Assembly (NCBI GenBank): GCA_028288645.1
Contig: JAQBNJ010000419.1
Coordinates: 1-5,997 of the forward strand
Source of the DNA: Sediminibacterium sp.
GTDB taxonomy: Bacteria; Bacteroidota; Bacteroidia; Chitinophagales; Chitinophagaceae
DNA: 5,997 bases
Direction: 5' to 3'
Under the pieces are notes generated by a model. It worked only from the letters and a program-made list of their open reading frames with translations, was not told the origin of the DNA and made no database searches. Shown in pieces: positions 1 to 5,783 of the stretch (its first letter is position 1; every line of letters begins with the position of its first letter). Made by a program: the position numbers and the translations under genes.

Positions 1-71
1 GTGAACTTATCCTGCGCAAATGCAACAGTACCGAACAAACAGAACAATAATAAAAGCAGGAGTTTTCGCAT
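1..71 (-). CDS. N-terminus of an exported protein (partial, cut by window edge)
   Basis: Read on the minus strand, an ATG at 71-69 opens a frame that runs off the window after 23 codons. The visible residues begin MRKLLLLLLFCLFGTVAFAQ and continue DKF. This is a textbook Sec signal peptide: R2 and K3, a leucine-rich core, and a likely cleavage site after AFA before Q20, a common Bacteroidota arrangement. The mature protein is not visible, so its function is unknown. It lies 80 bp downstream of the DUF3347 lipoprotein gene in the same direction and could be co-transcribed with it. A mature start of QDKF is seen in some small secreted Bacteroidota proteins, including YceI-like ones, but that is only a guess. 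Confidence 0.72.
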   Translation of the reverse strand, partial: MRKLLLLLLFCLFGTVAFAQDKF

Positions 72-118
72 AAAAGAGTTAATCGGCTGGTGATCAGTGG
101 TTGTGTTCTGTAGGCATC

Positions 119-153
119 AACCCCAAACCACAAACTACAAACCCCAAACCCTT
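119..153 (-). repeat. Heptanucleotide array, G/T-rich type, at the stop codon of the DUF3347 gene
   Basis: On the plus strand these bases divide without remainder into five 7-mers: AACCCCA, AACCACA, AACTACA, AACCCCA, AACCCTT. Four follow the pattern AACNNCA. Read in the direction of the upstream gene (minus), the array starts at the TAA stop (154-152), so the gene end reads TAAGGGTTTGGGG. The rest of the 80-bp gap to the next gene (72-118) shows no clear promoter or terminator. Confidence 0.7.
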
Positions 154-730
154 ACTTAGGTCTGAAATCAATAGAATCCTTCACTTCCCCACAGGTGATC
201 ATTTTTTTAGGGATATACGGGTTGCGGATCTCCGCAGTATTGCTGAGCCAGTTGGCGCCCTGGTCGTTAAAGGCCATCGGGCAATAATCGTGATAAATAA
301 TAGCTTGATCATATCGAACAGTGCGAATCAGATCGTATAGTTGGTCACTCACCATTTGGAAAGATTTTCTTTTTGCCTCCAGGTCTTTCTCTCCCAATAA
401 CCCTTTTATTTCGGAAGAAATGCCCAATGAGTAGATTCTCGCAGTGTTTACAATATTGCTGTCTGCCTTTAATTCATTCAGTTTTAAGCTGTCGGCAGAG
501 ATCATTAGATTAGTTGCAGCCAAAGATATATCACCAACATTTTCAGACACAAAATCTTCTTTCAGGTCGTAATAATGAGTGAGCAACAGCCCGAACGACT
601 GGTTAAACGCCTCCGAATTCGCGCTTTTGGTCAATGGGCCAACCCGTTGCGGCTCCTGTTTTACCTTCTCATCGTTGCCTTTGCAGGCTGCCAAAAGCAG
701 TACCAAGCCGTACAACACGAACTTCTTCAT
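152..730 (-). CDS. DUF3347 domain lipoprotein
   Basis: This is a 192-aa envelope lipoprotein. Residues 1-15 form a lipoprotein signal peptide with lipobox LAAC, placing the lipidated cysteine at residue 16. The body (about 40-185) is mostly helical by composition and ends in the DUF3347 signature: YHDYCPMAF (146-154), WLS (161-163), EIRNPY (167-172) and M177...C180-GEV. In Bacteroidota this domain is known alone or attached to CusB/HlyD-type efflux adaptor proteins, so a periplasmic role in copper or other soft-metal handling is plausible. H147, C150, M152, M177 and C180 are candidate ligands; that assignment is inference. The ATG at 730-728 is the natural start because it opens directly into the signal peptide. 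It is divergent from the ABC-F gene (85-bp gap) and may be co-transcribed with the secreted protein at 1-71. The domain call is firm, the metal role is not. Confidence 0.88.
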   Translation of the reverse strand: MKKFVLYGLVLLLAACKGNDEKVKQEPQRVGPLTKSANSEAFNQSFGLLLTHYYDLKEDFVSENVGDISLAATNLMISADSLKLNELKADSNIVNTARIYSLGISSEIKGLLGEKDLEAKRKSFQMVSDQLYDLIRTVRYDQAIIYHDYCPMAFNDQGANWLSNTAEIRNPYIPKKMITCGEVKDSIDFRPK

Positions 731-746
731 AAAAAATATTTAGTAA

Positions 747-754
747 CAAAAATA
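747..754 (-). promoter_or_regulatory. Possible -7 element for the DUF3347 gene
   Basis: On the minus strand positions 754-747 read TATTTTTG, a full match to the Bacteroidota -7 consensus TAnnTTTG, 16 bp before the ATG at 730. No good TTG or TTTG -33 element lies about 20 bp further upstream, and the region is A/T-rich, so a chance match is possible. Confidence 0.35.
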
Positions 755-760
755 AAGCAA

Positions 761-792
761 ATTGAAATGGGAGCTGTTTGCATTTACCTTTG
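761..792 (+). promoter_or_regulatory. Predicted Bacteroidota-type promoter of the ABC-F gene
   Basis: ATTG at 761-764 (-33) and TACCTTTG at 785-792 (-7) are separated by 20 bp. The second matches TAnnTTTG fully and the spacing is in the usual range for the primary sigma factor of this phylum. Transcription would start near 799, giving a leader of about 17 nt before the ATG at 816. No Shine-Dalgarno sequence is visible, which is normal for the phylum. The DUF3347 gene's own -7 candidate lies just to the left on the other strand, so the two promoters would be nearly back to back. Confidence 0.6.
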
Positions 793-1091
793 CGGCCTTA
801 AATACTTGTTAAGAGATGTTGATAGGATTCCAGAATGTTACGTTTGAATTTGGTGCAAGGGTGATTGTTGAAGATGCCACATGGCATATTCAGCCCGGCG
901 ACAGGATCGGCCTGATCGGTTATAATGGTACAGGTAAATCTACTTTGCTGAAAGTGCTGGTCGGCGAATACACGCCTTCTAAAGGAACGGTTGAGAAAAG
1001 CAAGGAAACCACGATCGGTTACCTGCACCAGGACCTTTTGAGTTTTGATACCAATGAAAATATCACGGAAGTTGCCCTCAGCGCTTTTGAA

Positions 1092-1094
1092 TGA
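1092..1094 (+). other. In-frame TGA inside the ABC-F gene
   Basis: The context is GCT TTT GAA TGA ATA CGT GAA CTG (A-F-E-stop-I-R-E-L). One base change (TGA from CGA, AGA, GGA or TGG) accounts for it, and no frameshift is needed. The following base is A, not the C that favours readthrough. The ATG at 1091-1093 overlapping the stop is in another frame, so it cannot restart this protein. Confidence 0.9.
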
Positions 1095-2741
1095 ATACGT
1101 GAACTGGAAAAGGATATTGAAAGACTGGGGCATGAACTGGAAATTGATTCAGAAAATGAGGCCTTACTCATTCAATATACAGATGCTTTGCACGAGCTGG
1201 ATGTATTGGATGGATACAATATCCACCATAAAGCCGAAGAAGTGTTGCATGGATTGGGATTCAGTAATGAAGATCTTCTTCGTCCATACAAAGAATTCAG
1301 CGGGGGTTGGAGGATGCGCGTACTGCTGGCAAAAATGATCCTGCAACAACCGGATGTTTTGTTGATGGATGAGCCGACGAACCACTTAGATCGTCCCTCT
1401 ATCGATTGGCTGGAAAAATATTTGCTGCATTATAAAGGAAGCGTGGTAATTGTGAGCCACGATAAATTCTTTTTGAACCGGATGGTGAATAAGATCGTTG
1501 AACTTTACCAGCAGGAACTCCATATCTATACAGGCGACTATGAATTCTACGAGCAGGAAAAAATGATCCGGATCGATATGCAGCAGAAAGCATTCGAGAA
1601 CCAGCAGGATTATATACGGCAGCAGGAAAGATTCATCGAACGCTTTAAAGCCAAAGCCAGCAAGGCTGCGCAGGCGCAGAGTGTGCAGAAACGTTTGGAT
1701 AAGATCGATAAGATCGAAGATGTAAAATTGGAAAGGCCCGACCTGCGTATCAATTTCCAATTGGATAAAGTGCCGGGCAAAGTATTGGTTGAACTAAAAC
1801 ATGTAAGCAAAAGTTTCGGCCAGATAAAAATACTGGAAGATGCGATCGCCGAGATCGAACGCGGTGATAAAATTGCTTTGATCGGTGCGAATGGTAAAGG
1901 TAAATCAACTGTGTTACGGATGATCGCCGGAACAGAAACGTTCGAGGGAGAACGTGTTTGGGGACATAATGTAGAAGAGAGTTTCTACGCCCAGCACCAG
2001 CTGGAAGCGTTGGGACTGAACAACAATATCCTTGAAGAATTACAGTCATGCGGAAGCAAGAAAACGGATGTAGAACTGCGTGCGCTCTTAGGCGCATTCC
2101 TTTTCAGCGGTGATGATGTTGATAAAAAAGTGAAAGTATTAAGCGGAGGAGAAAAAGCCCGCGTGGCATTGGCAAAAACCATTGTGAGCAAGGCCAACTT
2201 CCTCATATTGGATGAGCCTACGAATCACCTCGACATGCACTCGGTTGAATTGCTTGCACTGGCCTTGAACAAGTACGAAGGCAGCATGATCTATGTAAGC
2301 CACGACCGTTATTTTATTTCCAAAACAGCCAATAAGATCTGGGAGATCGTTGACCATAAGATCAAAGAATTCAAAGGCACGTACCAGGAATGGGTTGACT
2401 GGAACGAACGTATGGCGAAGATAGCAGCAGAGAAACAAAAGTTAGGTGTGCCTGATATCAAACCGGAGCCTAAACCTGTTCAGGCGGCAAAGCCTTTTGT
2501 GAAAGAAACAGTGCCGGCAAATAATATCATCAATAAAGAACTGCAGAAGGAATTGCAGAAAGAGCAGCGCAGGTTAAGTAATCTTGAGGCACAGATCACT
2601 AAAGCGAAAGAAGAAGAAACAAGATTGGAAAATGCTTTGGGTGATCCGGCTAATTATTCGGATAGGGATAAGTTTGTGAAGATCGAATCTGATTATAAAA
2701 CAGCAAAAGCTAACCGCGAAAGTTTAGAGAAAGAATATGAA

Positions 2742-2783
2742 GTTGTGTTTGAGAAAGTGATGGAACTGGAAGGACAGGTGTAG
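2742..2783 (+). repeat. Gene-tail direct repeat, copy 1 (true 3' end of the ABC-F gene)
   Basis: These 42 bp encode VVFEKVMELEGQV and the TAG stop. They recur 214 bp downstream at 2956-2997 with three differences, all silent: GGA to GGT, GTG to GTT and TAG to TAA. Weaker similarity extends upstream by 12 bp (KEYE here, NEHD in copy 2). The offset of 214 is not a multiple of 3, so copy 2 is outside the reading frame of the gene. Confidence 0.88.
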
Positions 2784-2786
2784 GGA

Positions 2787-2828
2787 ATATTGAACATTGA
2801 ACAAGGAATTTTGAATGAAGAAGTGGGA
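2787..2828 (+). repeat. Heptanucleotide array, GA type, directly after the ABC-F stop codon
   Basis: Six consecutive 7-mers: ATATTGA, ACATTGA, ACAAGGA, ATTTTGA, ATGAAGA, AGTGGGA, each starting in A and ending in GA. The junction TAGGGAATATTGAACA includes the ABC-F stop codon. The same junction occurs, apart from orientation, at the end of the gene at 5873-5997. Confidence 0.82.
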
Positions 2829-2875
2829 TTCCCTTATTGATAGTTTCGCTAACAATCGGGCGACGGCCCCTACCG

Positions 2876-2935
2876 TTGTTGGTCGCCTGACCAACAACAG
2901 CGCCGACCACGAATCATTGGTCAGGCGACCAACAA
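2876..2935. repeat. Perfect 19-bp inverted repeat with 22-bp spacer
   Basis: The left arm (2876-2894) reads TTGTTGGTCGCCTGACCAA and the right arm (2917-2935) is its exact reverse complement. Each arm is itself nearly palindromic: the left can fold as TTGTTGGTC, loop GCCT, GACCAACAA, and the right as TTGGTC, AGGC, GACCAA. It can therefore form one long stem or two small ones. No T-run follows, so a classical intrinsic terminator is not indicated. It resembles a REP or MITE-like palindrome. Confidence 0.85.
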
Positions 2936-2955
2936 TCGCGGCGAACGAACATGAC

Positions 2956-2997
2956 GTTGTGTTTGAGAAAGTGATGGAACTGGAAGGTCAGGTTTAA
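2956..2997 (+). repeat. Gene-tail direct repeat, copy 2 (orphan ABC-F tail)
   Basis: This copy matches 2742-2783 at 39 of 42 positions. It still encodes VVFEKVMELEGQV followed by a stop (TAA), but no ABC-F body precedes it. With the 12 bp before it (2944-2955) the encoded residues NEHD align with KEYE of the real gene. It is either the old 3' end displaced by an insertion or the relic of a second ABC-F copy. Confidence 0.85.
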
Positions 2998-3000
2998 ATA

Positions 3001-3049
3001 TAGGCAGGGTGCCCTGCGATACAAGTCATCCCGCCTGCGTCGGACGACT
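3001..3049 (+). repeat. Two-hairpin intergenic element, copy 1
   Basis: The element begins TAGGCA and forms a perfect hairpin GCAGGG-TG-CCCTGC (3004-3017). The core GATACAAGTCA (3018-3028) follows, then a weaker imperfect stem pairing GTCATCC (3025-3031) with GGACGAC (3042-3048). The start, core, order and closing GACT match the element at 4831-4892, while the hairpin sequences differ. Confidence 0.6.
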
Positions 3050-3093
3050 GCTGTGATTAACCTTAATTAACCTGGGCTGATAGCAAACTATTA

Positions 3094-3108
3094 TATCTTT
3101 AAAAGATA
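3094..3108. promoter_or_regulatory. 15-bp palindrome in the leader of the thioredoxin-fold gene
   Basis: TATCTTT (3094-3100), a central A, and AAAGATA (3102-3108) form a perfect palindrome that ends 12 bp before the ATG at 3121. TATCTTTA also matches seven of eight positions of the -7 consensus TAnnTTTG, without a clear -33 element. It could be an operator overlapping the promoter, or chance in A/T-rich DNA. Confidence 0.3.
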
Positions 3109-3120
3109 AGATACGTTTCT

Positions 3121-4833
3121 ATGAGAAAATTCCAGTTGCTGTTCGCGCTTACGCTTTGTATTGGCAAGGTTGATGCACAAATCCCTAAGAATGCAGTTTC
3201 GCTGGAGGATGCAATGTTTGATAAAGTATATGCCAGCCGCCCTATTCCTGTTGTAAAAGGGAAGCTTCGCAATATATCGTTGGAAGAATTGAAAAGCACC
3301 GTTATTACCTGCACGCTTGTCACCCCTTTTTCTGCAAAACAAGTGAAGAATACAGCGGCTATTGCACCCGATGGAAGTTTTGAATTCAGGCTCGATTACC
3401 CGCTCCCCTATCAACAGATCTGGTTATCTGTTGGAGACCTGTTTTTTGCGGGCGTTTATGCAAATACAGATCTGTTTGTAGATATCGATGTTAAAAAACT
3501 TACATCTTCTAAAGACGGTGGCCACTTCATCAGCGAAGGTGTTACTTATCTTGGAACAGATGGCCCGATGACCACTTACCTGAACCGCCACATCCTGTTT
3601 GAAAGAAAAAAGCAATCGTCTATAAGCGATCAGCTAAACGAATGGGTTTTCCCGCGCAGGAAGATCCCAACCGACTCAACCCTATCGGCCTTCAATCAAT
3701 TGTATCAAGAACTACATGAGCTTGACAGGCGGTTTATTGAAACAAATCCTTCACCGTATGCCTGGATGGTAGAGAATGAAAGGATGAGTAAATATTGTGC
3801 GGAGCTTTGCCTCATTTACAACTACGCCCGTAAGGAGATGCCGGATTCGTTGTGGCAAAAAGTAAAAAATCACAAAAGCTATATTGTTTCAAATGATGGC
3901 ACCACGTTCTATAGCTATATGTCCAGTTACCTGCAGTCCACGCCTGGTAAAATAAAACCGCCGTTACGTATGGTTGATTTTCTAGCATTGCCGGATCTTA
4001 CCGGCAATGAACGTATAACGGTTGATTCAATCCTGCTGCTTGAAAAAAATACAAATGCGCCAACCGATGAAAGCAAAAAGTTGCGCGCCCGGATCCAGCA
4101 GCGTATCACGCGAACCTCGCTTGCGCGAATAGCAAATCCGGCCATCCGTATGTTCGACAGTATTTTCTCACCAATGAAAGCGGACCTGATGAAATTACAG
4201 CTGTTCGCCAACTACGAGCTTTCTGATCAGAAATTGGTGTTAGAATCTTTCATTCTTCCCAGCATGCATACTATATGGCCCAAAACAGTGGCGAGGGCTG
4301 AATTCGCAAAAACAAACGCGAAGCTGAAAGAAATTAATAATATGCTGGCCAAATCTTCTGGTGCAAGTACTGTTCTTCCAGGCAAAGCGCTTATGAAAAC
4401 ATCATTCGGCGCGAGTATGTATAAAATATCCAAAATGCCATTGAGTAAATTCCTGGCCGACCTCAAAGCAAGCTTACCGGGCAAAGCGATCATCATCGAC
4501 CGATGGGCCACCTGGTGTGCTCCTTGCATTTCAGAAATGCCACACAGCAAAACATTATCAGAAGAATCGAAAGACCTGCCGGTTGCATTTGTATATCTCT
4601 GCACAGAAAACAACTCTTCCGAAAGCGCATGGAAAACGAAGGTGGGTGAACTTAAACAACCGGGTATCCATTATTTCATCGACCAGGCATTTGATAATGA
4701 GATCTCATCCTATTTCTCATTTAGCGGGTATCCCGGTTACGCTTTTATCGATACCAAGGGTAAATACAAACCGGGGGCGATACAATGGATGTCTTCTATA
4801 GACAAAACAAAGTTGACAGAATTGTTGAAATAG
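3121..4833 (+). CDS. Exported TlpA-like thioredoxin-fold protein with long N-terminal region
   Basis: This is a 570-aa protein. Residues 1-19 (MRKFQLLFALTLCIGKVDA) are a Sec signal peptide with likely cleavage before Q20, which also supports the ATG at 3121. Residues about 40-140 alternate hydrophobic and polar positions in a beta-sandwich-like manner (KGKLRNISLEELKST, PDGSFEFRL), resembling N-terminal domains found in Bacteroidota TlpA proteins. Residues about 150-425 are charged and probably helical, without a motif I recognise. The C-terminal thioredoxin fold (about 440-570) has RWATWCAPC with active cysteines C466 and C469 and the expected cis-proline P538 in GYPGYAFID. Proteins of this type act on disulfides of periplasmic or surface partners as reductants or oxidases; the partner is not known here. 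The gene stands alone between repeat elements and converges on a lipoprotein gene 64 bp away. The catalytic motif is intact. The fold assignment is firm, the substrate is not known. Confidence 0.92.
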   Translation: MRKFQLLFALTLCIGKVDAQIPKNAVSLEDAMFDKVYASRPIPVVKGKLRNISLEELKSTVITCTLVTPFSAKQVKNTAAIAPDGSFEFRLDYPLPYQQIWLSVGDLFFAGVYANTDLFVDIDVKKLTSSKDGGHFISEGVTYLGTDGPMTTYLNRHILFERKKQSSISDQLNEWVFPRRKIPTDSTLSAFNQLYQELHELDRRFIETNPSPYAWMVENERMSKYCAELCLIYNYARKEMPDSLWQKVKNHKSYIVSNDGTTFYSYMSSYLQSTPGKIKPPLRMVDFLALPDLTGNERITVDSILLLEKNTNAPTDESKKLRARIQQRITRTSLARIANPAIRMFDSIFSPMKADLMKLQLFANYELSDQKLVLESFILPSMHTIWPKTVARAEFAKTNAKLKEINNMLAKSSGASTVLPGKALMKTSFGASMYKISKMPLSKFLADLKASLPGKAIIIDRWATWCAPCISEMPHSKTLSEESKDLPVAFVYLCTENNSSESAWKTKVGELKQPGIHYFIDQAFDNEISSYFSFSGYPGYAFIDTKGKYKPGAIQWMSSIDKTKLTELLK

Positions 4834-4892
4834 GCAACTGCCGATCGGCCGGAGGCCTTTGGATACAAGTCACTCGGCGGAGCCGGGCGACT
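4831..4892 (+). repeat. Two-hairpin intergenic element, copy 2, between convergent genes
   Basis: The element begins TAGGCA, where TAG is the stop codon of the thioredoxin-fold gene. It contains the palindrome GCCGATCGGC (4840-4849) and GGCC-GGA-GGCC (4847-4857), then the core GATACAAGTCA (4862-4872). A 10-bp stem with one mismatch follows between GTCACTCGGC (4869-4878) and GCCGGGCGAC (4882-4891), closing on GGA. It fills nearly the whole gap between two convergent genes and could work as a bidirectional terminator, although no T-run is present. Confidence 0.65.
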
Positions 4893-4897
4893 ACCTC

Positions 4898-5701
4898 CTA
4901 TTGCACAGTTATATTAAACGTACAGGTCTCACCACCTAATGGATGCGGGCCGATAATTTCAGTAAGAAATGTTGTTGTGCCCGTTGCCAATGGTATTCCG
5001 GTTCCTGTCATATAAATATATTGGTAGCCTGTTGTGGTAAATACACCGGTTCCATAGAACATCATTCCATTCAATGTTTTTGTAGAGATCGCATAACTTC
5101 CTGCGTAAGTTGCGTAAATATGTATGGCAACTGTGTTGGCTGTAGTTAATGGCTGGCCAACTATTGCATCGCCGGCTACTTTATGTATTGCACAGGTATG
5201 ATCATAATCTGATTCCAGTACATAGGTACCTGCAATACCCGGCGGAGCTACACTTACGGGTATGGTGCAGCTTGAATTGCTACCCGATAATTTGAATACA
5301 AGATTCTGCGCCAAGATGGGTGAGCCATTACCCTGTAATGAAATCACATTGATGCCCGTATCTGCAAAAACGCCTGATAAAGAAAAAGCGATATTGTCAA
5401 CCGTGTCGGTTGTAAGTGTGTAACTGCCGGGCGATTTCACATCAACCAACACCCTCACCGTATTGGTTGCATCCAATCCTTTTGCTGCAATGTATACACC
5501 ATTCAGTTTGGCGCTCATGCAACTATTTGGTGTGCCGGGTAAGGTATAGGAAGCGATACGTTGTGGCGAAGTGGTGCCTGCTCCACCCGAGGTGGCGGGT
5601 CGATTGCCACCTTCATAACTGTATTCTTTTGCACACGTGGTGAAGAGAAGAGCAGCTATCAAAACAAGCGCTGTGGTAACAAGAATGGAATTGCGTTTCA
5701 T
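4898..5701 (-). CDS. Putative surface lipoprotein with two tandem beta-rich units
   Basis: This is a 267-aa protein. Residues 1-22 form a hydrophobic signal peptide ending FTTC, which puts the lipidated cysteine at 23. The lipobox is loose, but CAKEYSYEGG resembles the C-x-KEYSYEGG start I associate with Chitinophagaceae lipoproteins. A Gly/Ser/Thr-rich linker follows (31-48). Two related units follow, about 52-151 and 160-266. Each opens with Y-x-L and a cysteine about ten residues on (C61, C170). The middle parts align as ATNTVRVLVDVKSPGSYTLTT with TANTVAIHIYATYAGSYAIST, then SGVFADTG with TGVFTTTG. Each unit closes on a second cysteine (SCTIPVSV, C145; TCTFNITV, C260). Each unit is probably an immunoglobulin-like beta-sandwich, perhaps with one disulfide. 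I know no established function; surface display or adhesion is inference. The ATG at 5701-5699 is favoured by the signal peptide. Its upstream region is occupied by a heptad array, so promoter and repeat may overlap. Confidence 0.87.
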   Translation of the reverse strand: MKRNSILVTTALVLIAALLFTTCAKEYSYEGGNRPATSGGAGTTSPQRIASYTLPGTPNSCMSAKLNGVYIAAKGLDATNTVRVLVDVKSPGSYTLTTDTVDNIAFSLSGVFADTGINVISLQGNGSPILAQNLVFKLSGSNSSCTIPVSVAPPGIAGTYVLESDYDHTCAIHKVAGDAIVGQPLTTANTVAIHIYATYAGSYAISTKTLNGMMFYGTGVFTTTGYQYIYMTGTGIPLATGTTTFLTEIIGPHPLGGETCTFNITVQ

Positions 5702-5713
5702 TTATACTTATGA

Positions 5714-5783
5714 ATATTGAACACTGAACAAGGAAAGAAGAATATTGAACACTGAACAAGGAATTTTGAATTTTGAAGTGAGG
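5714..5783 (+). repeat. Heptanucleotide array, GA type, ten units
   Basis: Ten 7-mers run without interruption: ATATTGA, ACACTGA, ACAAGGA, AAGAAGA, then ATATTGA, ACACTGA, ACAAGGA, ATTTTGA, ATTTTGA, AGTGAGG. The first three recur in the same order after exactly 28 bp (four units), so the register is kept across the internal duplication. It lies immediately upstream of the start codon of the minus-strand lipoprotein gene. Confidence 0.85.

Larger units (their letters stand above)
816..2783 (+). pseudogene. ABC-F family ATPase, interrupted by one in-frame TGA
   Basis: ABC-F proteins are soluble twin-ATPase factors that bind the ribosomal E site; none of the membrane segments of a transporter are present. 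The frame has 656 codons, a normal family length. An in-frame TAA at 810-812 leaves ATG 816 as the first possible ATG. In full-frame numbering, domain 1 has Walker A GYNGTGKST (35-43), signature SGGWR (162-166) and Walker B with DEPTNHLD (185-192). A charged helical linker follows (the tRNA-contacting region of the family). Domain 2 has Walker A GANGKGKST (357-365), signature SGGEK (443-447), DEPTNHLD (466-473) and a VSHD switch. The end is a Lys/Glu-rich coiled coil like the Uup C-terminal domain. Codon 93 is TGA (1092-1094), and the same frame continues with family-like sequence (IRELEKDIERLGHELE). This splits the gene into a 92-codon piece (816-1094) holding only the first Walker A and a 531-codon piece whose earliest start is TTG 1188 and which lacks it. 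It may be a recent nonsense mutation or a sequencing error. Family identity is near certain; functional state is unknown. Confidence 0.9.
2784..3120. other. Repeat-dense intergenic region of 337 bp
   Basis: This gap between two same-strand genes holds, in order, a heptad array (2787-2828), an unassigned stretch (2829-2875), a 19-bp inverted repeat (2876-2935), the second copy of the ABC-F tail (2956-2997), a two-hairpin element (3001-3049) and an A/T-rich leader with a palindrome (3094-3108). The 60-codon frame 2815-2997 passes through the first repeats and the tail copy. It starts inside the heptad array and is not considered a gene. Confidence 0.7.

Noticed and set aside
119..153. CRISPR-like or telomere-like repeat
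   Set aside because: The repeat unit is only 7 bp, there are no spacers of uniform length, and only five units are present.
575..847. A 90-codon plus-strand frame opposite the DUF3347 gene and across the divergent promoter
   Set aside because: It is antisense to a well-supported lipoprotein gene and overlaps the ABC-F start. Its composition shows no family signature.
1092..1094. TGA as selenocysteine or as a reassigned sense codon
   Set aside because: ABC-F proteins have no selenocysteine at this place, no strong hairpin of the SECIS type was seen right after it, and the other genes in the window show no internal TGA.
1750..2097. Several minus-strand frames of 60 to 130 codons within the ABC-F gene
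   Set aside because: They are shadows of a strongly conserved plus-strand coding sequence and have no recognisable domains.
2876..2935. Intrinsic terminator of the ABC-F gene
   Set aside because: The stem is strong but no T-run follows on either side. Termination cannot be excluded but is not supported by the sequence.
2815..2997. A 60-codon plus-strand frame ending in VVFEKVMELEGQV
   Set aside because: Its start codon is part of the heptad array, its middle is the inverted repeat and its end is the copied ABC-F tail. No promoter or independent protein character is visible, so it is treated as repeat-derived.
4943..5149. Cysteine-rich plus-strand frame within the lipoprotein region
   Set aside because: It is antisense to the 267-aa lipoprotein, and its cysteines arise from ACA/GCA-rich codons read backwards.
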